From: Chlorokybus atmophyticus | Taxonomy: Eukaryota; Streptophyta; Chlorokybophyceae; Chlorokybales; Chlorokybaceae | Assembly: GCA_009103225.1 (NCBI GenBank) | Contig: RHPI01002918.1 | Coordinates: forward strand, 3,165 to 67,164 | Reading direction: 5' to 3' | Length of the DNA stretch: 64,000 bases | In this document: piece after piece, positions 42,571-52,815 of the stretch | Numbering within the stretch: position 1 is the first letter of the stretch | Layout: the number at the start of each line of letters is the position of its first letter | Program-made: the position numbers and the translations under genes | Notes under the pieces: model-generated | Database searches by the model: none | What the model was told of the DNA's origin: nothing | Seen by the model: the letters and a program-made list of their open reading frames with translations, nothing else

Positions 42571-45546
42571 ATGACAGTCATTCAGCGTACTGTTGCAGGC
42601 ACTGAATGCGCTTGGCCAAGTGTCAAGTGCTTGAGAACAACAATGCGCACCACACAGCTGCTCCGGCATGCCAGTAGCCTGAAGCAGGCCATTGCAGCAA
42701 GAAGTGCACTGCGCGTGTCCAGTGCACTTCATGTTCGCAGCTGTACCTCGGCTTCACAGCATGCAGAGGAACCTTCCAGCAGCACCTTTGTCTCAACCGC
42801 TGCAGCCGTTGGTGCAGCCGTTGGTGGCATTGGCACGCTGCTGCTGTCCTACTCAGTAAGCCGTTAGATGACAGCTGTCACAGTACTTACTGCTGTTATT
42901 ACTTATGTTGGACACATTGCGAGTCGTTGACTTGTCTGGACTTTATGTATGTTGTCTACAGTGGGCTAGCCAGTCTGTAAAGGCGGAGGCAGCCAAGACA
43001 ACGCCAGCGCCCGGCAGTGTGATCTCCGGCTTGCCTGAGTATACTCGCAAAGACGTGGAGAAGCATGCAACTGATCAGGACCGCATATGGGTCACATACA
43101 AGGATGGTGTCTATGACATCACAGATTTTGTAAGTGATGTCACAAATGTATAATTCAGGTCTCAAGCTTACATGCACAGTACTTGACCAACAATTTTACG
43201 CTGAAGGCCGCGTTGCCAGGTTGATGCGCATCCAGGCGGACGCGGGAAGATCACATTGGCAGCTGGCGCTGATATCGGGCCCTTTTGGGCGATGTACCAA
43301 CAACATGCGAATCCACAGGTGCGAGTTCTGCTACTACAGTTGCCATGCACTCTTGTGCACACTGGTAGAGTCCATCTTCATGGCAACATGTACTGATTGC
43401 CTTACTAGACACTTGATGTTGTGTTGTTTGCATGTGGCAATGCTAACAGCAAACCCGATGGTACTCGCAGGTGCAGGATTTGCTAGAAGAACTTCGCATT
43501 GGTAACTTGGCAGCAGCTGACCGCGCAACAAAGGTAGGCCATGATGGTTGCATTTTGTGCTGCCAGCCACCAGTTGCAGTCACTAGTAAAGGCATCATGC
43601 ATCTACTCGCGCAATTGCCAAGTTGTCTTCTTCGCTCAGATTGTAATGGAAGACCCGTACAAGAATGAACCACCACGGCACCGAGCGCTTGTCGTGCGCA
43701 GCCAAAAGCCGTTCAATGCAGAGGTGCCATACACGATTGCTGCCGAGCAATTCAACACCCCGAACGAGTTATTCTACGTGCGCAACCATCTTCCTGTACC
43801 CAAGGTGAAGGCGGTTGTACGAACTTCCCAATGTAAATGTGACTTGCAAAAGGTGGGAGTTGTTCATGGTGGACATGCGGTTGCTACAGGTGGATGCCAA
43901 AGAGTACGAGTTGACGGTTACCGGTGAAGGCGCCAAGCTGCTGAAGCTCAGCCTTGATGATCTGAAAACCAAGTTCAAGAAACAATATGTGACCAGCACA
44001 GTTCAATGCGCTGGTGAGTGTGCACTCACCGGCATTCACAATGTTGCAACGGCGATCAATGGATAAGAGTCTTGTGCTGCACTAGGCAATAGGCGCAATG
44101 AGATGACGCGACTGAAACCTGTCAAGGGTGGTGAGTGGGAGTTTGGCGCCATCAGCAATGCGACGTGGGCTGGCGCAAAGCTGAGCGACGTGCTTGCTGA
44201 GGCTGGTGTCGACCTCAATTCAGGTGCACATACAGCTATATGCATAGGTGTATGAGAACCTGCTATTCTGGTTGAGTAACACACGAATAGTAGCTTGATA
44301 TCCTGGTGTTTGCCTTCCATTGCAGTGGCTGCAGGTGTGCAACATGTCCAGTTTGAAGGTCTTGACAAGGACATCAGCAGCATTCATTATGGAGCTTCCA
44401 TACCAGGTACACGTTCAATGGTATATGCTGGTCAAGTACAACTTGATCTATGCGTTTTTCAGATGTGGGTTGTCTTACCCCACTGCTTGCCTTGCAGCCG
44501 ATAAAGCCCTAAACCCTTTCAACGATGTCATTCTTGCCTATGAGATGAATGGCGAGGAGCTGCCCGCAGATCATGGCTACCCTGTCAGGGTTGTAGTTCC
44601 CGGTGTTGTTGGGGCGCGACAGGTCGGTGATGACCTAGTCTCTGATGAACTGGATGTTGTTGGGGTGGGCTATGTGATTAAGCAAGTGTCTTGTTCTTGT
44701 GAGACACACACCATGGTTCTTGCTGCCGCTGATGGCGTGTCAATGCGCGTTTGTGATACCTTGCAGGTGAAGTGGTTGTCCAAGATAGTCACCAGCTCGG
44801 ACGAGTCCTCGTCCCATTGGCAGCAGGCGGATTACAAGGCTTTCTCACCCAACGTTGACTGGGATAATGTTGATTGGAAGGCAGCGCCTCCCATTCAAGA
44901 TTGCCCTGTCACCAGTGCCATTTGCGAGCCTCTACCCGACACACACGTTCCTGCTGGGTAAGTGTAATGTGCTGCCAAGCCATTTAGAACCTGTGCACAT
45001 GCATACCTGTCTCTGTGTGCGTGTGTCGTTGAGTGTGTGCACAAGCTGTCAGCGTCTGACAATTCACACACACAGGACCTATGAGCTCATGGTCCGAGGG
45101 TATGCTTACTCGGGAGGTGGGAAAGGCGTGATCCGCGTGGACGTGTCTGGTGACGGCGGCAAGACTTGGCACACGGCTGATCTGATCAAACCTAAACAGC
45201 CTCCAGGACGTGTCTGGGCATGGACCCAATGGAAGGTTGGGTTCGATAGCTTTTTCCAATTCCCTGCTATGCATGACGCATGTTGTGCGTAGCAACAGGG
45301 CGTTGTAAACATGCCAAGTAATACACTGTATTTCTGGTATGGCTTTTGCGTATCGTTGGTGACTTTGATGACTGCTCGCAGGTTGACATTCCGCTACCCA
45401 AGGATGCTTCAGGCAAACTGGAACTGTGCTGCAAGGCCGTGGATGAGTCTTACAATACACAGCCGGAGTCCATCGCACCGATATGGAACTTGCGAGGAGT
45501 CATCAACAACGCGTGGCATCGCGTACCAGTCGTAATTGAGAAGTAA
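42571..45546 (+). CDS. SUOX: Sulfite oxidase with N-terminal cytochrome b5 domain
   Basis: Twelve exons, all phases consistent: 42571-42855, 42962-43129, 43220-43318, 43471-43533, 43640-43804, 43890-44013, 44086-44223, 44326-44406, 44498-44622, 44767-44957, 45076-45235 and 45382-45546, giving 587 residues. Order: a basic, Ser/Ala-rich leader with a hydrophobic Ala/Gly-rich stretch, as in mitochondrial intermembrane-space forms; a cytochrome b5 domain ([23 protein letters not shown] with a heme-ligand His); the molybdopterin domain ([20 protein letters not shown] with the Mo-ligand Cys, [19 protein letters not shown]); and the dimerisation domain ([31 protein letters not shown]). It oxidises sulfite to sulfate. 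Land-plant sulfite oxidase is peroxisomal and lacks the heme domain, so this is the animal-like architecture. Confidence 0.96.
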
Positions 45547-45830
45547 AGGATCGCACCATCTGTCTGACAGCAATTGTGACTGCCTTGAGCACTAGTATAC
45601 ACCTGATCTCCTCACACACTGCATGTCCATGATATCAAGAGCGACCAACCTGAAGTTGTGTGAGCTTGTAGAAGCTTATCACGAGCTACGGATTGCACAC
45701 TACTGTTTGTGTTGTGCTTGGTTTTCCAAGCAGTTCTGTCCGTTGTTGGGAGCTATATATCAAAATAGTTTGCGCATTTGCGAATGTGTGTACGACATAT
45801 AGGATGCTGGGATGTGTGCATAAGGGGGGG
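45547..45830. other. 3' flank of sulfite oxidase, ending in a G-run
   Basis: Probable 3' UTR and spacer. It ends in a run of G bases directly before the duplicated CWC22 piece, a suspected assembly join. Confidence 0.5.
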
Positions 45831-46317
45831 GTTTACGAGATGAGCCAAGAACACAGACGCTGCCATGCATACAGGTTTGTCGTTGCGCTTGTATGCTCGC
45901 CGGAACTGCAATACAGCCCTTTTCAGCAACAACTCTCCAAGCTCCGGGAGCTTGGTATTTACAACTGCAGCCAATGCTGCATAAACGGGTGTAAAGGCTG
46001 GAGACGCCATCTGTGACTTCATTAACGAGCGCGCAAAAAGTCCACGCCCGCGCACCAAGTTCTCCGACAACAACTCTGGTAGCAAATTGGCCAGGTTGCT
46101 AGTGTTAACCTAGATTCAGTCACATAACAGGTTAGGAACACTGCATAAGCGCATGTCCAACACTGCAACAGCAAAGGTGCTCACGCACCTTGTTCACCAG
46201 CCCGTTGATGGACTTCCTCAATGCATCCCATGACATGCGCTGGAACTCAGCACTAGCCTTGTCGTCAACGTCGCGCATCATTTGGGCCAGCTTGAAAGGT
46301 GGAACATACACACCACC
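45831..46317 (-). pseudogene. Exact 487-base duplicate of an internal CWC22 segment
   Basis: Bases 45831-46317 read identically to 39854-40340, intron included and in the same orientation, with no mismatch found. The copy begins after a G-run and ends at a single N followed by GGGGG. It carries only parts of two exons of the MIF4G domain and cannot make a protein. An assembly or gap-filling artefact is more likely than a real duplication. Confidence 0.9.
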
Positions 46318-47350
46318 NGGGGGTTAACACGTCTAAAATCAGGCTGCAGGCAGCTCGCATGCGCGCATGTGAGTTTCCGCAGCCCGACTACTCAACTCCT
46401 GCGGCTGGAGGACGGAGAACGGCGGAGCACACAGCCAGCTGCCTCAGTTGCCGCCTGGCCGCGCCCTGGCCCACTTCCGCTCTCGCACTATTTCACAAAG
46501 GGACACAAGGCACTACAGTGTAGTGTGCGGCAGTGTACCGCCAACATCTTCTGGCACCAAGGACGGTGTGACCGTGTCTTTGCGGCAGCTGTTGACAGTG
46601 ACAGCAGCGGCTGCTACTTGCCGCCATCAAAACGTTGTCAGTCACATGATGTGACAGTGATTTTGTGCATCTGTTACCGATGCTGCGTTTCGTAAGCTTG
46701 CACTGTCCCGTCAGGTCCTGTGCTGGGCTGTCGTGTCTCTTTTCGTATACAGGAAGCGCAGGAGCTGATTGTTGGGGTCAACCTCGGATGCAGTATTTCG
46801 AAAGGAGCGCCGAGGGGCAAGTATGCCCACCCCAGTAAGTTGTTGAGTGGCTGGATGCATCTTGTTCGGCCGTCACCTAGCCTCCCCTACACGCACAGGT
46901 TGCACAGAATGTTGCAAGCAATTTACAGAGGGGCCAAACCTTATCGTGGGCATGGCCACTGTAGGGTGTGTTGAGGTTGGAGGTCGAGCTTGTTTGTCCA
47001 ACCACGCAGGCATGAGTGCGTTTGTGCATAGACATGCTGCAACCTGTCTTGGTCAGGCTGCTGACACTGTTAACGTGGGGCGCACCGTTGGGTGTCACTC
47101 ACCAGTATGCTGCAGTTACTCCGGTTGGTCCACTGTCTGTCTCCAGCATTGATGCAACATACTTTAGTTGCTATCCCAGGGTGTTATTCCAGGTGTCATG
47201 TCGAATGTTGTTGCGCCACTGGCGTTTTGCGTCCAACCTACTTGAGAATCATGCAATTGTCTGGTTCAACCCGCTATAACACTCGTGTTTCTCTATTCCA
47301 GCAGGAAACGCAAGACAATTCAGCTGTCCGTTTGTCTTCTGCAAGACAAC
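46318..47350. other. Unassigned stretch upstream of the helicase-like gene
   Basis: Begins with the N and G-run. Possible exon-like pieces occur near 46753-46840 and 46899-46970, but their frames do not join and nothing was recognised. Confidence 0.4.
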
Positions 47351-47709
47351 ATGGCTTCCGATACAACCATCACCACTCAAACAGCACCTGATGGGGAGCA
47401 AGCAACACTGGATGATGACCTTTGGTTCTTTCAAGGCGCTGTGATTATGCTGAACGAGATGGTGCACATCAAGCTTGATGCAAATCTGCTCAAAATTCTC
47501 TTAACAATGACATCCTCCCCGGCTGGCGCCAGCCCCATCTCGCATGCTTTGAACTCAGAAAGCAGGTGGTTCACAACTATTGCTGAAAGGTTTCAAGTCA
47601 ACATCGATGTGCACTGTGGCACCAGCAACGAAAAGTTCACCTCACCTGGTGCATCACGCCATGCCCATGTGGAATGTGATCGTGCCTCAAAGATGTTTGA
47701 TTACCACTG
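47351..47709 (+). CDS. Possible 5' exon of the helicase-like gene, unknown
   Basis: Open from ATG 47351 (MASDTTITTQTAPDGEQATL) to a good donor (CTG/GTGAGT) at 47709. It contains WFTTIAERFQVNIDVHCG, which loosely recalls the late part of OTU-type protease folds, but no catalytic Cys pattern is present. Its end phase (2) does not fit the next exon at 47789, which needs phase 1. It is therefore either a separate gene, a decayed part, or affected by a one-base error. Confidence 0.35.
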
Positions 47710-47788
47710 GTGAGTGGTTGGTAACTCCCCAACCCAGCCAGTCACTCAAGGTGCATGAAACATTTACCTGTACATTAGCTTCCATCAG

Positions 47789-50700
47789 ATGTTGTAGACG
47801 TTAAGCACCCGGTTGTAACAGTGACAACTTTGAGTTTGGGGCGCCGTGGCCCACAGGACAGGTGTGCGGGTACGTCACGCATTGCAATTGGCCATGACTT
47901 TATTGAAGTTAGCTGGTTGGCGGCTGACTCTGCAGTGTACGGCAGGTCCCCACCACAGCACGCAACACATGCACCTGGTGGGCTTGGTGCAAGCACCAGC
48001 AACGTCGCACACATCAAGCAGGAGCCTCAGCAGCACTTGCCAGCTCGCAGCGCTCGAGACCAGCAGCGCAATCGCTGGACTGCTGACAAGCGCAAGAGGC
48101 AATCTCAGGTAGGATGTATGCCCTTGGTTCATGAGCGTGTGCTGTCTGCACATGTGGCCATGCATGTACACATGTTTTCTTTGTGTTGATCCCCAGGATA
48201 CAGCGCGCTTGATTGAAAACTCTGAGGCTGATGCAAGTCAAGAGGGCCGTAGGTTTGCTCATGGCAGTGTCCCAAAAGCAAACATGCGGTACACTCGCAC
48301 CTTCTCCCTCAGAGACTGGGAGCCATATCTGAAATCAATTCATGATCCATCGAGACGAGCAAAACTCATAGCTATGCTCAGAGACTATCATCGCCTCAGC
48401 TATGATTTCAAGATGGGGCGGTCGTACCGCGATGCAGTGGGGTTTATGGAGAATGTGGTGAATGGCATCGATAGTTGGCTCGCCACTGACGACTCTCTGG
48501 ACAGAACCAAGATAATGCTCATAACGTCTCCAACACAAGTAGGCAAAACAATTGCTGCAGCGATGGCCAAGAAGGCGGCCCAGCCCTATGTGGACTACGT
48601 TGTTGTGGTCACTGTGGGTGTTCGGATCCAACTGCAAATCATCAAGCGCTTCACAGCGTGGGGAATGGTGAGAAGTGTATGTTGTCGGCTTGCTCTGTCC
48701 CTCCGCAATCTCTTACTCAATTGGTCGCGCAGGACTCGCACAATACACGGCCTTCAATTCAACCAGTCACTGGTGAGAGGCTCGTGGTGACACGCAAGAC
48801 GGTTATTGCAGCAACGAGTGCACAGTTGAGCAAAGTGATTGACTACCTGACGAGAAGAGAAGGCGTCTTATGTCGTGATCTTGGACGAGGCTGATGCTGC
48901 CCTTCCTGGCACCAGAGCCAAACGCACCCAGTACGAGAACAAGGTCATGATGCTGCTCGGGCAGGAGGCAGTTAACCGAGACGTCACACTCGTCCCGCGG
49001 CTGGTGTTGTTCATCACAGCAACGCCTGTGCCGGTGTTCTTCATGATGAGCAGGTTTGGCATGGATTCTGATGATCCCAAGACGGACATTCTGCAAGTCC
49101 CGCCCACGCGAGACTACGTCGGAATCCCCAAGCTGAATGTCGTGAGCGATGGGGATGGACGGAGCACCTACCTCAACCCGAAGGAGAAGGTCCTGGACGG
49201 TGGAAGGTTGACCAAGAAGTATTGTGACTTGATACACCACATGGTAACAAAGGCACGCAGTGAACAGCAGTTCTACGGCCACCTCATACTGATGACCCGC
49301 TCCTACATAGATGAGGTGCGCCCCCCCACCCCCCACCCCCCGGCCCCCCTCTCTCTCTCTCTCNNNNNNNNNNNNNNNNNNNNNNNNNNNNNNNNNNNNN
49401 NNNNNNNNNNNNNNNNNNNNNNNNNNNNNNNNNNNNNNNNNNNNNNNNNNNNNNNNNNNNNNNNNNNNNNNNNNNNNNNNNNNNNNNNNNNNNNNNNNNN
49501 NNNNNNNNNNNNNNNNNNNNNNNNNNNNNNNNNNNNNNNNNNNNNNNNNNNNNNNNNNNNNNNNNNNNNNNNNNNNNNNNNNNNNNNNNNNNNNNNNNNN
49601 NNNNNNNNNNNNNNNNNNNNNNNNNNNNNNNNNNNNNNNNNNNNNNNNNNNNNNNNNNNNNNNNNNNNNNNNNNNNNNNNNNNNNNNNNNNNNNNNNNNN
49701 NNNNNNNNNNNNNNNNNNNNNNNNNNNNNNNNNNNNNNNNNNNNNNNNNNNNNNNNNNNNNNNNNNNNNNNNNNNNNNNNNNNNNNNNNNNNNNNNNNNN
49801 NNNNNNNNNNNNNNNNNNNNNNNNNNNNNNNNNNNNNNNNNNNNNNNNNNNNNNNNNNNNNNNNNNNNNNNNNNNNNNNNNNNNNNNNNNNNNNNNNNNN
49901 NNNNNNNNNNNNNNNNNNNNNNNNNNNNNNNNNNNNNNNNNNNNNNNNNNNNNNNNNNNNNNNNNNNNNNNNNNNNNNNNNNNNNNNNNNNNNNNNNNNN
50001 NNNNNNNNNNNNNNNNNNNNNNNNNNNNNNNNNNNNNNNNNNNNNNNNNNNNNNNNNNNNNNNNNNNNNNNNNNNNNNNNNNNNNNNNNNNNNNNNNNNN
50101 NNNNNNNNNNNNNNNNNNNNNNNNNNNNNNNNNNNNNNNNNNNNNNNNNNNNNNNNNNNNNNNNNNNNNNNNNNNNNNNNNNNNNNNNNNNNNNNNNNNN
50201 NNNNNNNNNNNNNNNNNNNNNNNNNNNNNNNNNNNNNNNNNNNNNNNNNNNNNNNNNNNNNNNNNNNNNNNNNNNNNNNNNNNNNNNNNNNNNNNNNNNN
50301 NNNNNNNNNNNNNNNNNNNNNNNNNNNNNNNNNNNNNNNNCTCCCCCTCTCTCTCTCCCTCTTGCTTGCGCCTCCTCCCTCTCCCTCTCCCTCTCCGTTT
50401 GCAATGTTGCTCTCGCTGCCCCGCTCTCTTCATCTTGCCCCTCTCCCCTTACACGCACATGCATGCAAGCAGATGGGCGCACCTACACGCACCTGCACAC
50501 TCAAACACGCATTTACTTGTCTTCCCCCTTCTGTGGCTTGCCCACCCCCCACCCCCCATCCCCCCTCTTCTTCTCTCTCTCACTGACATGCAGCTTACTG
50601 CAGGTGAGACGAGCAATCCAATGTCAGTTCAAAGAGAATAACAAAGATCCAATCGTCAGCATACTCAAGTACACTTGGCGTGGAGTTGAGGTGTACTACC

Positions 50701-52815
50701 CCGATGGACACTCCACCCACTTTGCAGCAGTAAGTTGTCAAACGGTAGGTAGTATGCATTGTCTTTGATGGCTATGCTAACTGTCGGTCTGCTTGCAGAA
50801 TGACTCTGGCGTTGCCAAAGCCACAATCACAAGCAAATGCGTTGTGTCTCTCGCTACCCCGCAGCTCATGCAGCGTGGCGCCAATCTGCCAATCTTTGTC
50901 GGGCAGGACAGTGCCACCCGCAGCTACCCCATAACACATGAAGCTCTCAATGCAGGCCCAGCTTTCACCATAGAGAACCTGTTGCATCTGCTCGGGCGCT
51001 GCACGGGCAACAGCAAGCAGGTGCTTGATGACATGGAAGTGGACGCACCTTTCATACTTTGCTTGGAGGGAGATCACAAAGCCGCAGAGAACTTGGCTAA
51101 TCTGACAGACATGATTATTGAGCTCATCAGACAGGTACCGAGTGTTACATGCGTATGCATGTCACGGTATCACAGGCCAGAATGTGGCCTAAATGCCCCA
51201 GCAACTTGCTGCCACGCATTCCATTCAATAATATTGCATGCAGGGCTACACCATCCAGGCGGCACTTGAGAAACAAATGCCGGCCAGCACTTACAATATA
51301 TTTTTATCGAGGATTCAGCTCGGGCCTCGCAGCAGACCCATGCAAAAGGACTTGCCTTACGTGCAGAAATTCGACCCCAGCCAAAAGGACTCCAACGCAG
51401 AGCATTTGTGCAAACTGAAGTTGGCGGAGGTTGCTGAGAACTTGACATTCCTTGGTGCACTTGATTTGACAACTGTGGGGCTGCCGTTTCCTACCACCAG
51501 TGCTGATGTCGGGAAGGTCATTGACTTTGCCAGAAACAAAGCCAAGGGTCGTACACTCCATGAAGACATCCGCATGGTGGCAAAAGCGAAGCTAAGAGCG
51601 GCAGGGCATGAAGACGCTGCAAATCTTAACATGGATGCAGAGTCAAGATTGCATGTTATGTCCGCACAGGATCTGTTGCCAGAACTCGCGCTGGATGAGA
51701 TTGAGCGGCTCATGAAGAAACCAAAACCTGGCAACCGGGTGCGTGCCATTCACAAGACACATACTAGTGTCTAGTTCTGCAGTTAAATCACCTTACCCTT
51801 CATGCAGGTGTATGAGGCAGTGGCAGATGCATTTGGCAATCAGGAAAAGTTCAGCAAGGTGATCTTGATACGAGACAACAATGAACTGAAGGTGGACCCG
51901 CGTGAGAAGTACCCGAAAGGCGTGCTGTATTTCCGGCCATTCCACTACCAAGATGAGATATTCTTTGCAATAGTACAACTCAAGCCTGCAATCAGCTCAC
52001 TGCGAGGCAACATGAGCGTGTGGTACCATGTGGCGTTGGTAACAACCGAGGCGGGGTCGCCGACAGTGGTGAAGGAGCGGAGGTTGGAAGATGTCAACCT
52101 GCACATTACCCCGACAGTCATGGTGTCGCTCACCTACCCGGTCCCGCCCATTCCAGATGATGAGACTGAAGCCGACGAGGTGCTGCAGGCGCATGCTTTA
52201 TGTTGTGCAGTAATGTCATTCCAAAAGCACTGTGCTGACACCAGACGCTGGCACTCACAATGTTGCAACGTGATGTTTCATGAAAGGTTGTCGATGTCAA
52301 TGAAGAGGACTTGACGGAGGCCTCGTCTGATGCGGAGCCACTGTGTGTGAGTACTGTCACAGTCTCCCGCTATCTTTGCTGACAACTCTGTTCCTAGGTT
52401 AATAAAAGGCGTTGCCCACGTTATAGCCTTGCTTGTAGCCCTGACTGCTTGGTCTGATATGGATGTTATAACTGCAGTTGAAGGTTCTTTCCATGTGCAG
52501 GACTTGCAGCATCTTGTGGATTTGGGAAACTTGCGGCGAAATACGGATATAAGCAAGCTGCTATACGCTTTGTGGTCCCTGCACAATGAAGACAGCACCC
52601 AGCTCATCACATATAAGCGCCTTTGTCGCATTGGCTACAACCCGAGGCCCAGCAATAGCAACACCATCAACACGCGGCTCGTGAAGAAATACCGCGTGCT
52701 GCGTCATGTATCTGACGCATGCTTTGCGTTGACTGCGTTTGGTTTGCGGCTGATGCAGCGCCTTTATTATCCTGATGAAGCACAGCTCCAGCAAACAGGA
52801 CAAGAAGCTTCTTAA
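47789..52815 (+). CDS. SF2 helicase-like P-loop protein, frame broken before the DEAD box
   Basis: Exons: 47789-48108, 48197-48667, one starting about 48733, then after the 977-base gap further exons from about 50604 to 52815. Walker A is ITSPTQVGKT (exon 48197-48667). Motif II is ILDEADAALPG (48878 on). Motif III is LFITATP. Later exons carry a second lobe (SLATPQLMQRGANLPIFVG; FILCLEGDHKAAENLANL) and a C-terminal region (LVDLGNLRRNTDISKLLYAL, ending YYPDEAQLQQTGQEAS). The family is not recognised; the layout loosely recalls Z1-type or viral SF2 helicases. The frame with VIDYLTRRE and the frame with ASYVVILDEAD differ by one base between about 48851 and 48870, and no plausible intron removes it. 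This is a sequence error or a pseudogene. Confidence 0.6.
49364..50340. other. Assembly gap (977 N) in a helicase-gene intron
   Basis: Flanked by C-rich and (CT)n sequence on both sides. The flanking exons are both phase 0 and join in frame, so the gap appears to be intronic. Confidence 0.97.

Noticed and set aside
45753..46085. Minus-strand frame encoding part of a MIF4G domain, as a second CWC22 gene
   Set aside because: It is the exact copied CWC22 segment and runs into unrelated sequence at the G-run.
48803..50768. Several frames of 370-590 residues spanning the first gap
   Set aside because: They are open only because N bases carry no stops; the real exons end at about 49315 and restart at about 50604.
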